Below, piece after piece: positions 45,429 through 56,300 of a stretch of 64,000 bases of DNA; within the stretch, counting starts at the first letter, position 1, and every line of letters begins with the position of its first letter. The stretch lies in the NCBI RefSeq assembly GCF_905475395.1, contig NC_058339.1, forward strand, positions 38,759,172-38,823,171. Direction: 5' to 3'. A model generated the notes under the pieces. That model was not told where the DNA came from. It was given only the letters and a program-made list of their open reading frames with translations, and searched no databases. The stretch comes from Chrysoperla carnea. Taxonomy: Eukaryota > Arthropoda > Insecta > Neuroptera > Chrysopidae. The translations under genes were made by a program, and so were the position numbers.

Positions 45429-48400
45429 TGATTTTATACATCCAAATCATAATCTTTACATTACAAACGACGCTATAATCTCTATAAATAGACGAAAAAA
45501 CGTAAGTAATTATAAATAAAAGAATGTTTTATGCAAATTCCAAACATTTAATAACAATTTTTATGTACTTCTTGTGAATATGAATGCAAAAGTAATATCA
45601 TCATAAGATGGAAAGAATTATAAATTTGATGAAGTATGTGCGATGGAGAATGTTGCTAATTACATAAAATATTTATATGATTGTTTAGTCGTCAATGTGT
45701 CTGACGCATATCAAACAACATTCAACTCAACTTAGTTAGCTCTAACTTAGTTTAACTTAACTCACATGTCTTAGTAATAATAATTTTACATACATTATAA
45801 ATAATTCTCATTATAATATGTGGTATTTATCACTTTTAAACAAGCATTGAAGGAATTGTTTAAAAAAATGCAAAACAAAATTTTATTTAATCATTTTTCT
45901 AAGGCCGTTTTTCATTAATTGAGATTTTTACCTCAAAAATTACGTGAAGAAAATGAAAATTTGGTCAGTGGGTAAACAATATCACTCCCTACTTTTCTAC
46001 CCATATCCGATAATTTATTTTTTCAAATTTATATGTTACCAATTTCGAAGTAGGTATACCTTATCCAATAAAAAAAATTCATCAAAATCGGACCACTGTG
46101 TTAAAAAATGAAATCATTTTCGGAATATATAATCATTCCTTAAATTGACCCAGTCATGATCTGTTAAATGACAGGACATGTGGATGGTTTATTTGCTGTT
46201 ATGTACAAATTTTGAACATTCTTTGATTGGCGTGAAACTTTATAATTTTTTTAAGAATCCTCTTAAATATTCTTTGGTGGAAAAAAAAATTTATTTAACA
46301 GCTTCAAACAATTTCTTATAGGATCCTGGTTGTAAAAAAGGAATTTATTAGTATTCTAGCAAAAGTTTGCAAAGATAAGCTATTGCTTTTAGGTCTGGGT
46401 ACTTGTGATTCGAAATACAATCACTAACAGAAACTTCGAATAATCTTTATTGAGTGCCATTGGCTGCATTATTTTTGAAATATAAACTTTTATATTACAG
46501 AGATGGTCTTGCTTCGGTTTTCCCTACAGTTTATTTTGGTCTCTGTTTAGCAAAATGTTGGCAGCCACTGATCTTAATCATTTTTAAAAATCCCTTCTAA
46601 TATGGAATACTAAATTTATAAGTAAATCTTCGAAAGATAGTAAAACTTTAAAAAAAATTCATTCTTAAATTTACCGAACATGGGGAAAAACCCATAAAAT
46701 AATCCAAAATACACAAAATTTAAATAATCTTTTTCGTAAAGAATACACAATGACCGATATAATCAATTGATCATTTTTAAGTACATACATCCGGATGTTA
46801 TAAAATCATAAATATTTATTATATTTTGGTCAAAAAAGAATTAAAGGAAAGTTATTAAAATGAAATTTACCAAAAAAAAAAATTTTTTTTACTCTATTCA
46901 GGTAAAAGGGTCTCTCAACATCATCATTAATATACTAAATTATTAATAGATTTTGAGTTTAAGGTGTACTATTTCTTTAAAAAAGATCATTTATATAAAA
47001 TTATTTTTCATGAATGAAATATCTAGGTTTTTTTTTATAATCATAAATTCAAGGAAATTTTACAGTATTAAAAATTATAGTAATATTTATGTTTAAGGTA
47101 GTAAAATAATTTTAATATGGATATGTTACAGGTTTAATTACCATGCAGCATTAATAAATCACAAAATTTGTGAAGACACTGTACTAAATCTATTTTACAG
47201 TGTTTTGAAGTTAAGACTGTAAAATTATTATTAAAAAAAAAGTGTGTATTTAATATTCAAATATGATTGGCATTATTCGTTTTGTAGCACAAACATAGCG
47301 AAAAATGAAAAGACTTACCCAAAAATTTGGAAAATTCATGATAATAAAAACTTAATTGTGATATACGATTACGGGTCAATATATCTCTGTATAAATATAA
47401 ATATCTCGAACAAAAAAAAAAGCATGAATACCACCAAAGACATGTTATTTGTTCGATGCACCATTAACGAGACATGACTTCGATTATTATACATTTTTAT
47501 TTTCTCGAATAATATTAAGCAAATTGAAATTTTTGTCATAAGCAAAATAATTGTAGAAAATAAATTTTTCTGAATTTTATCATCAGAATATTTTTTTCTT
47601 TAAGTGTAATCTTTACTGAAATCTGAAATATTTACGTTTAAACTTTTACTTTTTCTAGCCCTGCGTAGCTATATGTGAATACGATTTTCTAACTTAAAAT
47701 ACCATAAAATATTGTGTCCAACAGTGTCCATGCATGGAATATAATGTTCGAGTATTATTCTGGCAACAGCTTTTCTGTTACTGTCATTGTTAAAATTTAA
47801 ATTTTACCTTTGGTTAAATAATTATTAAAAGAAATTCAAAATTATAATCGATAATTCATGAAGGTCTATCTCATTAATGGAATGCAAATATTTCTAAAGA
47901 CTTTTCGACTTATTTTGACTTGAAGAATTTAAACTTCAGAGATTCGTTGTGACAATGAAGATGTATTTACCTAAGCATTTACTGAAACTATTCACCTATT
48001 GAAAAATCGAAAAATTTCAATAAATCTGCATTTCTCTGAAATATGTTAATTACTATTTCTATTGCAATTCGTTTAAAGAAGAATACTTTCAGGGTACTTC
48101 ATTAAATTTATTCAATATGAAATAAAAATGCTTGACGACCTTATGTCTGTCATTTGATTTTATCACCATACTAAATCATTATAAACAAAAAATTAATTGA
48201 TAAATAATAATAATTGCCTTAAGTACTATATTTATTAACATTAAAATATATCCATAATGATTGAAAAATTACGTATTATTATATTATAATCAACATATTT
48301 TACCGACTTCAAAAAAAGATGATGTCCTTAATTGCACACCTTAATATGTTTAAAAGAAATGTCTGTAATTTATCACAGACCAACCACGCAAAATACTAAA

Positions 48401-48499
48401 ATTATTTACAGAATTTTAGGTTTCGTTATAGCTTCTTAATGCTGTTGTGTCGCTATGGGCATAGAATCAGAAAATTCTAAATTACTCTGTTTTTTTCTA
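45429..48499. other. Unassigned AT-rich DNA
   Basis: This 3-kb stretch has no gene I can support. A 77-codon plus frame at 47244-47477 has no motif. A TTCAACTCAACTTAGTTAGC patch at 45720 is low complexity. Confidence 0.5.
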
Positions 48500-48660
48500 G
48501 TTCTTTTTAAGGTATTTTATTATGACTTTATTTTTGCCAATATCTGTCAATAGAATATTTACAATAATTGAAATCTAGCATCCCACGCCTTTTAACGACA
48601 AAATGATTTTTCTCTTAGTTCATCTAGTTTAGTCCAGCGTGCTTTTTAGTTTTTTAAAAC
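48500..48660 (-). repeat. Family A, 3' part, minus
   Basis: The complement matches 10610-10800: AAAAAACTAAAAAGCACGCT, GATGAACTAAGAG, CTAGATTTCAATTATTGTAA, ATTGACAGATATTGGCAAAA, AAATACCTTAAAAAGAACT. This fixes the 3' part of the family as independent of the ATG block. Confidence 0.68.
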
Positions 48661-49338
48661 TATTATTTGTTTGTACCCGACTGTTTAAGGAGTATGTATG
48701 TATGTATATTTGTTTGTTTTATTACCTCCTATCTTCCAAACGGCTCAATGGTTTTCAACATTTTAGGTATTATTATAGTTGTCTCAAAAACACAAGTGTT
48801 CTTAGATAGATTTTTCCGACTCAGTTAAATAAAATAAGAAAAGGGATAGAACAAGTAAAGTTGTTTACATATAGAAACCTTAATAGTCGGGGCCCATTGA
48901 AATTTAGACCGACTCAATTCGTCCCATTAATCTCCCCCGACTGAAAGCCGCTATGTAAACTACTGGAATATACTTTTATATTTTTTAAATTACTTATCTT
49001 ATTTTGATAATTTATTTTATGAATTTGTAACATTAAAAACATATTTTTCCCAATCTCTAATATTGACGTGAGGACTATATCGTCTGCTAAATTGAATGTA
49101 TGTTTGAATGTAGCTTGTTAAGTGTCATTTTTTGAAGTCAGTATCTCTAGACAAAAAGTTACTTTTTTGAAAATAATATTTTTACACAAAAGATAAACAT
49201 TTATGAAATATTAGTTTTCACTTATACGTAAAACTTTTATACTTAAATTTAATAAATTGTAGTATACATTATTTTATATTACACGTATAATGTATACCTA
49301 ACAAGTTTATTATTGTGCAACAAGGTATACACATACTC
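48661..49338. other. Unassigned AT-rich DNA
   Basis: No gene. TATGTATGTATATTTGTTTG near 48695 and the CTTCCAAACGGCTCAATGG block are of the type seen near Helitron ends in insects but no boundaries are found. Confidence 0.45.
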
Positions 49339-50046
49339 GTAGTATATTAATGGAAGAGCCAGGCCAAATCTAAATTCGTTGAATTTACTAAAGCTGATCA
49401 TTTGAGGTTTGGTTATAGCAGTTGTGTACACACACATATCGAAACCGTTTATTTTTACATTTTACTAAAATGAATTTACTAAAGCTGAAAATTGTTATAC
49501 AGATTGTATATTGCATATAAATAACACTTATGATTGTCAGTCAGTTAGGTGTTAGAACAGGGCTAGTTAGTCAACCCTTATTTATGAAAAATAAATAAAT
49601 AAAGATCATTTATGATTTCAGAAGTATTTAAATGAAGTTATTAAAGCTGAAAATTCTCATACAGCTTGTATATTGCTGTTTAACATTTATCTGCTTTAAT
49701 AAATTCATTTCAATACCATGGAAATCATAAATTAATATGATGTATACATTGTTCATAAATAAGGGCTGACTGACCAGCCGTGTTATAACACCTAACTGAC
49801 TGACAATCAAAATGTTATTTATATGCAATGTACAATCTGTATAACAATTTTCAGCTTTAGTAAATTCATTTTAGTCCCACGTAAAACTTAACCATTTCGA
49901 TAGCATATACCTGACCACTGTTCTATCGTTCGCTTGACTGACCGTAGTATGTGTGTGTACACAACTACTATAAGCAATCTTCAAATTACCAGCTTTGGTA
50001 AATTCAACGAATTTTTTTTGGCCCGACTCTTAATCCATATACTATG
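49339..50046. repeat. Large near-perfect palindrome, 708 bases
   Basis: Left arm 49339-49648 and right arm 49692-50046 pair along their full length: AGTATATTAATGG/CCATATACT outside, GGCCAAATC...AATTCGTTGAATTTACTAAA against its complement ending AACGAATTTTTTTTGGCC, GTTGTGTACACACACA, GAATTTACTAAAGCTGAAAA, TGTCAGTCAGTTAGGTGTTA and CCCTTATTTATGAA. The loop of about 43 bases begins TGAAAATTCTCATACAGCTT and is itself a diverged copy of a motif in each arm (CTGAAAATTGTTATACAGAT). No coding frame explains it. Candidate long hairpin-RNA locus or foldback transposon. Confidence 0.88.
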
Positions 50047-50599
50047 TATACGAAATATATAGCGAGGTATACACTAACTACACATATTATATACATCAAG
50101 GTCTTTTTGGAATTAAAAAATTTTATATTTAATTTTTAATTAATGGTATTATTTTTGGTGCACATTTTTATCAATTTTTATATTCAACAGTAGCAGTTGC
50201 AGTATAGTCATCTGGTAATTTTACCTGGAAATTTTTCCGGAAATTTAAGTGGTTTTATACAATTTGTGGTACTCTTTTCGAATTGTCACTTTTCTACCTT
50301 GTATCTTTGCCGCACGCGCCGCTATATTGGAAAAATGGCATCGAAGTACAGTTTTTTGACAACATCTCCTTTTGGAGCCATTTTACGAGGAAAATATACA
50401 CATACAAAATTATACCTCAGAAAATTTTCTACAATTTATGTCTTTACAATTTTTCTAGTAAAATCAATAGTTTCGGCGTACGAGCTCTGCAAAATGATTC
50501 AGTGAAAAATTATATATTTTGATTCGAGTTAAAAACCTTGAAAATGAAAAAAGTTTGAAGTTATTTGCACGAAAAGTAAATAAGCTTTCATGAAAAGAT
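50047..50599. other. Unassigned DNA with two overlapping 79-102 codon frames
   Basis: Frames at 50197-50505 and 50283-50522 overlap on the plus strand in a slightly GC-richer stretch (around GCCGCACGCGCCGCTATATT). Neither translation is recognised; the overlap argues against both being genes. Confidence 0.4.
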
Positions 50600-50850
50600 G
50601 GTTTCTATGTATCTATAATATCTATCTATGTAACGGAATCTTTGAATGTGATTTTCATCCACTTAAAAAAGGTCGAGTGAATTGAAACTTCGTACACTTA
50701 TCAAGATCCGATGACAATACAGAATAATTTACAAACTTCTGGTGGAAGCGCAGATAACATTTCATAATATTAATAAATAACAGTTTAAAAAACTAAAAAA
50801 CACGCTCTTTTAGCAAGCTGAACTAAAAAGTAGAAAAAAGAATAGAGTGG
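50600..50850 (+). repeat. Family A copy, most complete
   Basis: Carries TCTATCTATGTAACGGAATC, TTTGAATGTGATTTTCATCC, GTCGAGTGAATTGAAACTTC, ACTTATCAAGATCCGATGAC, TGGTGGAAGCGCAGATAACA (50743), TTAATAAATAACAGTTTAAA, AAACTAAAAAACACGCTCTT, AGCAAGCTGAACTAAAAAGT, AGAAAA. Here the ATG is CTG. This is the best single reference for module order. Confidence 0.75.
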
Positions 50851-51088
50851 TTAAGAAAAAAATCATTTGATCGTAAAAAGCGTGTTAGGGAGTCATGCAT
50901 AGTATATGCTGATCCTGTACCATGAATCATACACCATATACTATAGATCATGCATTTTTATCGATAATTGTTTAATATTTAAATTATTGAAAACAATACA
51001 TAGTGTTAAGAAACAACAGTGAATATAAACTATTTTCATTATGATATTTAAAAAAATCGGCTTTAGAAAAACATAAACATAAATTCTG

Positions 51089-51672
51089 ATGGCTGGTACC
51101 ACACTCTCTCCTATGTAGTAAAAACGGTCAACTACAATATCGGTGTCTAATTTGAATTTTTAATTGAAATAAATTACAATTCAACTGTGCGCAGAATTTA
51201 TCATTGACTAATTATAATAAATAATGCTTTGATTAATTAAAGGAAAAATAAAAATTTATATTTATATTAATTGATGGTAATTAATAGCTCCACTATTATT
51301 ATTCAACGAAACATAATTTATTTAATAATTCATAGAAATATAAAAGGAAAATTTTGTACGCTTTTAAAACAGACTGAAATACCTGTGTCAAAAACATAAA
51401 ATTCTTTTTTAAAACGTTAAGCTCCAATTGCTCATAGGTCGTGATTTTTATTTAGCCATGCTTCGTATTCGATCTTATGTTATAAAGTTATAAAGTTGAT
51501 TGATGAAATATCATCTTATCATCGGTATTATTGAGTGTTTTTCATTTAAAATAATAGCATTTTAAACTTAAATTAAATAACTTGTGTTTGAGATATTTTC
51601 TTATTATTTGAAAAAATATTTTATGCCAATTTTTAATAATATGGTACCAGCCTTATATATGGTACCAGCCAT
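51089..51672. mobile_element. Possible MITE with 13-base inverted ends
   Basis: ATGGCTGGTACCA at 51089-51101 and its exact complement TGGTACCAGCCAT at 51660-51672 are 558 bases apart. A second TATGGTACCAGCC lies at 51640-51652. The interior is AT-rich with no frame. A target duplication is not apparent, so the call is tentative. Confidence 0.4.
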
Positions 51673-51837
51673 ATGTAACCATCAACTTCACTGGACAGCG
51701 CGATATAATTAAGTAATATGTATTAGGAAAATCATCATGCAGCATTACATTCAATGTTTAACAATTCATGCAAATTATTGACAGTTTTATCAAAAAGAGT
51801 GTTCAGCGTGAGCTACTTTACCTTGTACCACATGATT

Positions 51838-52100
51838 TTTAACCCCCGAATTAAAAAAAGGGGTGTTATAAGACGTTTGACCGCTATGTGTGTGTGTGTG
51901 TGTCTGCGTGTTTGTCTGGCTGTGGCATCGTAGCGCCTAAACGGATGAACCAATTTTAATTTTTTTGGTTTCATTTGAAAGGTAATTTAACGAAGAGTTT
52001 TCTTTGCTATGCTATTCTTTGCTATCAAGTGCGAGCTTAGAGTTCCGTTCTCGAAAAAACTAAAAAATTGGCGATGATCTTCAAAATCAATTCAGTTTGG
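51838..52100 (+). repeat. Family I repeat, plus copy
   Basis: CCCCGAATTAAAAAAAGGGG (a short hairpin), TGTTATAAGACGTTTGACCG, a (TG)8 run, TGGCATCGTAGCGCCTAAAC, TTTGAAAGGTAATTTAACG. The same blocks, reversed, are at 3845-3946. Blocks from the middle recur at 53405-53530. Confidence 0.65.
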
Positions 52101-52259
52101 AAAAGGCATGACATAATTTTAACATATAAATAATTAGTATGGAAATGAATAGTGAAATAAACATGGCTCAAGTCATTTCGAAAAGTGAAATGATAAAATA
52201 ATTAGGTAATTCAAAACAATAATTCAAAAGAACAAACTCCACTCAAATATTGTAATATT

Positions 52260-53124
52260 CAGGGCCGGATTTAAATTTCTGCCGCCCTGGGGCACTGAAG
52301 AGAATGCCGCCCTATGACTGAAATTTTATTTTAATAGTTTTGATATCTTATTTTTTAAGAATTAGAATAACAAATTAATTGCAGAAAAAAGAACCGCTTC
52401 ATAACGAGCTGACTATGTGGTTGCAGATAAAGATTTTAACGCAATTCTTTTTTCAGTGTGAAACTGTAAGACTTCCCAGCGATGCGTCGATGCAGTAAAA
52501 AAGTTGTATAAAGTTTGTACTGTATGAAAGAATGAAGCAGCTTCTGGGGCGCATTCTACTGAGTGAACTCCAACTAAATTCATAGAATGAGCAGCACAAG
52601 GAGCATGTTCTGCAAGATATAATTTCATGAATTCTTGCCTGTAAGCCCGAATAAATCCCTGATACATTATTCGCGTTATCATATGACTGACTTTGACAAT
52701 CTGAGAGATCAAGATCAAAAAACTCTTGAACAGATAATACAGCAACTAGCAAATCTTCAGCTTTATGTCCAGAGTTCTCAATAAACATGAGAAAAAAAAA
52801 TTTTTTTAATTCTTCAAAAAAAAAACTATATTTATCAATTCCAGAAAAAAAAATATCAAATTTTATTTTTTCAAACCTTTATGGAAATAAATTAATTTTA
52901 TTTTAATATAGTTTTCCCTTAAATTTAATATATTATAATATACAAAATTTTAATTTGATACATAATGCAATTATATTTCTTGAAAGATCAAATGTTTATT
53001 TAAAAGAATTAGTTATTTATATATTGTATAGAAAATGTTTTCTCACTTTCCAAATTTTGCCGCCCTAGAAAATTTGCCGCCCTGGGCGCTAGCCCCGACT
53101 GACCCTAGTGTAAATCCAGCACTG
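52260..53124 (-). mobile_element. hAT element with TIRs and 8-base target duplication
   Basis: An 865-base element has ends CAGGGCCGGATTTAAA and, in complement of the right end, CAGTGCTGGATTTACA, with GCCGCCCTGGGGC/GCGCCCAGGGCGGC just inside. GTAATATT flanks it at 52252-52259 and 53125-53132, an exact 8-base target duplication. The interior has a minus-strand transposase relic related to ZMYM1-like hAT proteins. It is far shorter than a full hAT element (usually 2.5-4 kb), so it is a deletion derivative and non-autonomous. Confidence 0.93.
52413..52788 (-). pseudogene. ZMYM1-like hAT transposase fragment, frameshifted
   Basis: Two overlapping minus-strand frames together give a recognisable stretch: the first (from 52788) ends with SQSYDNANNVSGIYSGLQAR, the second (to 52413) continues with HAPCAAHSMNLVGVHSVECA and FFHTVQTLYNFFTASTHRWE. 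This is the DUF4371/hAT core as seen in zinc finger MYM-type 1-like proteins of arthropods, covering about 110 residues of a protein normally several hundred residues long; the BED/TTF-type N-terminus and the hAT C-terminal dimerisation region are missing. The frame change lies at about 52615-52645. Degraded transposase, not a gene. Confidence 0.9.
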
Positions 53125-53404
53125 GTAATATTTCCAAAAATTTGTCCCAAAAAATGATGGCTCTCTAAGTATCCTTTTCATGTCATCTTATGTCCTTGAC
53201 CATCACTTTGATAATGATTTAAAAAGGAGTTTTATAAGTTTAAAATGTTTATCTGTGCGTCTGTATGTAACAAACTCCACTCAAATTTTTCAATTTTAAT
53301 TAAAATATTTCCAAAAATTTGTCCCAAAAAATGATAGCTCTCTAAGTATCCTTTTCATATCATCTTACATCCTTGACCATCACTTTGATAATGATTTAAA
53401 AATG

Positions 53405-53530
53405 AGTTTTATACGTTTAAAGTGTTTATCTGTGCGTCTGTATGTTTCACAGTGGCATCGTAGCCCCTAAACAGTCGAACCGCCTTGATTAAGAACATTT
53501 TATAGCTAAGTTTCCAAGGGTTATATAAAT
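53405..53530 (+). repeat. Family I fragment
   Basis: GTTTATCTGTGCGTCTGTAT, GTGGCATCGTAGCCCCTAAA and CAGTCGAACC match the family I copy at 51838-52100, placing the tandem duplication before it inside the same repeat family. Confidence 0.55.
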
Positions 53531-54333
53531 ATTTAGTTTAGGATGTTAAATTTTCTACCACGCAAATTCTTTTAGTACACTTAAGGATATACGATAAGAT
53601 GGAACTCAACATCATATTCAGTAATTTTCTTTTCAGGGTAGTGACATTGCATAAACATCTCTCTACGCGAATCGAACTAGCATGAAACCACTTTTTTCTT
53701 ATTAAGAATTGAACCTGTTTATTACCTATATTTTATCATTTTCCCACATAATGACAATAAATATAGTGGGTTGTTTGCTTGTATAGTATTACTATCATTT
53801 ATTAATATACAACAATAATAATTATTATTTGTATAATAGAAATAAAATTAAAAAAATTTTAATAGAAAACGAAGTAAGAAAACTGTAAACAAATATTTGT
53901 AAAATAATAAATAAATTGTAGTATAATCATAATATAATATAAATACAAGAAGATATATTGTAAAAGGAATGCAAGAATGCATTTACTTACACATTCACTC
54001 ATTTTATATATAAAATACATATATAATGTATAGCTTAGTTGTATCTATAGCTTAGCAGCTTAGCATGGCATAGTGCAGCATCTCTTAGCACACACACACA
54101 CATACATTATTAAAAAAACTTTAAAAACATAAGAGAATACATGTTAAGACAAAAACATTCAAGTCAAGTGGGTGGGTAGGTTATGCCATTTAGGTTACGG
54201 TGTATACCGTTAAATGAAAGAAAATTTTGGTGGCATTTGTTTCAAGTATATACGCCTGGAATTCCCCATTAATTTATGTTATTATCACATAATTTTTTAT
54301 TACATTTTTCACGTAATAATAACATTAATTCAC
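53531..54333. other. Unassigned AT-rich DNA
   Basis: No gene. A (CA) run of six or so units is at 54091-54105. Confidence 0.5.
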
Positions 54334-54757
54334 GGAGACAACGAGGATATTATTCATTATGGGCACCAGATACCTCGGAGACCAATTCTGTCATGATATT
54401 TGTGTTCAGCGACCCCAAAAACCCCCAAGTTACGAGTTTGAACCGATTATATAACGAATTTCTCAAAAACTCCAGGAGACGCCGGAGTATCATTCATCCT
54501 GAACAACAGGTGCTTCGGAAACCAATTCTGTTTCGATTTCCGTGGTCAACGACCCCAAAAACCCCCGAAATAAGATTTTGGACTGATGATATAACGACTT
54601 TCTCAAAAACTACAGGAGACGAAGGGAATACGTACGACCCGGACACCAAGTACCTCGGAGATAAATTCTGTCACTATATTCGTGTTTAGCGACCGCGACC
54701 CCTAAAACCTGCGAGTAACGAGTTTGTAATCATTTTCATCACTATTAACCGATTTGT
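54334..54757 (+). repeat. Satellite-like tandem array, three units of about 140 bases
   Basis: Units start at GGAGAC near 54334, 54475 and 54615 (141 and 140 bases). Each contains TACCTCGGAGACCAATTCTG-type sequence, GCGACCCCAAAAACCCCC, ACGAGTTTGAACCGATTATA and ACGAATTTCTCAAAAAC. GC content is clearly higher than the surroundings. A 137-codon plus frame (54276-54689) spans it, but units 2 and 3 are read in different frames, so the frame is a by-product. Confidence 0.85.
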
Positions 54758-54769
54758 GAATTATTTACG

Positions 54770-55140
54770 GTCAATTAAAAATTTTTACTTTTTAGTTCAG
54801 TTAGTTACAAAAGCGTACTTTTTTAGTTTTTTAAACTATTATTTATTTACTACTTTTCGTTCAGCTAGCAACAAAAGCTTCTTTTTTAGTTTTTTAAACA
54901 ATTATTTATTTTTATTATGGATTGTTATCTGCGCTCCCACCAGAATTACTTGTATTATAAAATCGTTAATCCTGAAGATCCTGACCAGCATAAGCGGAAA
55001 AACTTACTTACTTATTGTACTGTCGTCGGTCCTTGATAAGTGCGCGTAGTTTCAATTCAATTCGACAAATTAAATTGGGTAAAAATTACCTTCAACGATT
55101 ACGTTACATAGATACATATCAAGCTAATAAGAGCGTGCTA
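54770..55140 (-). repeat. Family A copy, minus, with duplicated 3' module
   Basis: In complement: ATCTATGTAACGTAATCGTT, TTGAATTGAAACTACGCGCA, CTTATCAAGGACCGACGACA, a segment CAGGATCTTCAGGATTAACG, CTGGTGGGAGCGCAGATAAC (54925-54945), AAAAACTAAAAAAG..., then GCTAGCTGAACGAAAAGTAG and a second AATAATAGTTTAAAAAACTA, GTAACTAACTGAACTAAAAA. The last module is present twice in tandem (54775-54850 and 54850-54915). Confidence 0.72.
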
Positions 55141-56160
55141 AAAAGCCCATATAACTATCGATTTTAATTTTATTTTTTCATGAACCGACCTGATTAATCG
55201 GTGGAAACAATTTTTATAAACAGCTAACAGAAACTTTGTGCCATGTTGTTTTGGATAGTTCTCTTGAAGCTGGTACTTCATCAACCAATAAAATTATTAT
55301 TTGAGAAAGCTATAAAAGGAGAACATGATTGTACCACTTTCCAAACACTTTTTAATTTTTATATCCAAATGGCTTGATTATTTACCTAGAAATAGTATAT
55401 TTGCACCCTAGACCAGGAGATATTTGCACCCTACACTCTTCTTGGTGTATGTGATATAGGCGAGGCAAGAAAGTAAAATGAACTGAAGTATGTGATAATA
55501 ATAACTATAGCCAGAAAATCCAACTTTCTGGCCTAGCGTCATAAAATATATATTATTTATGCTGCAGGAAGCCAATTATTTGATTGCCAAATTTAATTTC
55601 CTGATTAATCAAACTGTTAATTTGATTATGTAAAAGTTCGATAATTATTAAACAGACAGAAAAAAAATTCCAACTTTCAAAAAAATTACGGATATACAAT
55701 TACGGGACGGAACACTAAACACCATATAAACGAAGATGAAGAAGATGAACCTACTATACTTAAGAGAAAAAATGAAAAAAGAACTGATAAATACATAACT
55801 TGAATATTATAGTGAAATAAAGTACTCTACAAAGTTCTTCGTTTATTATGGAGATGATATTCAAAAAGCTAGCAACATCCACAACAAACTAAACAGCAAA
55901 ACTAAAAGAGCAAAAGCAACAAGCAGCAGCATCTCTTATAAAGAGATGAAGATGATTATTATTATTATTATTACTAAGGTATTTTAATAGATATGTAAAA
56001 ATCTTCACAGATGTGAAACACAAAACGAATACAATCAAATAATATTAACAAGAAGATGAAATACAGAAAAACAAAAAAAAATTATAAAAAGACGAAAGAA
56101 ATAATACATTAATAAATAAGAGAGATAAGGATATATATATAACATATTATAAGAAAAAAA
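55141..56160. other. Unassigned AT-rich DNA upstream of the candidate promoter
   Basis: No gene. ATATTTGCACCCTA occurs twice 29 bases apart near 55397 and 55428. An (ATT)6 run is at 55954-55973 and short AGCAGCAGC at 55922-55930. A (TA) run ends at 56176. Confidence 0.5.
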
Positions 56161-56300
56161 ATTATATATATATATAATGTTTGGGGCATGTTGTGCGGAA
56201 TCGCCGTTTGCCCCACCCGTGTGTAATATTCATGGCTGCCCACAACCCAGTTAGTCCGACTCCGAGTTGTCTGGTGTGACTAGACCCACCGTCAGTTGTG
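56161..56300 (+). promoter_or_regulatory. Candidate RNA polymerase II promoter
   Basis: TATATATATATAATG is followed by about 130 bases of GC-richer sequence (GTTTGGGGCATGTTGTGCGG, CCGTTTGCCCCACCCGTG, GTTAGTCCGACTCCGAGTTG) ending with a match to the arthropod initiator TCAKTY (TCAGTT at 56292). This composition change is sharp compared with flanking DNA. Promoter assignment is inference. Confidence 0.4.

Larger units (their letters stand above)
52231..53445 (+). repeat. Tandem duplication of about 175 bases, first unit split by a hAT element
   Basis: Unit 1 is 52231-52259 plus 53133-53268; unit 2 is 53269-53445. Both start AACAAACTCCACTCAAAT and contain ATTTCCAAAAATTTGTCCCA, TAGCTCTCTAAGTATCC (TGGCTCTC in unit 1), CTTGACCATCACTTTGATAA and GTTTATCTGTGCGTCTGTAT. 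Unit 2 shows the uninterrupted arrangement and serves as a reference for the insertion. Confidence 0.85.

Noticed and set aside
50197..50522. Two plus-strand genes of 102 and 79 codons
   Set aside because: They overlap in different frames and neither resembles a known protein; at most one could be real and nothing favours either.
54276..54689. 137-codon protein-coding gene
   Set aside because: The frame spans a tandem array whose units are read in different frames because one unit is 140 bases; amino-acid repeats are not preserved.
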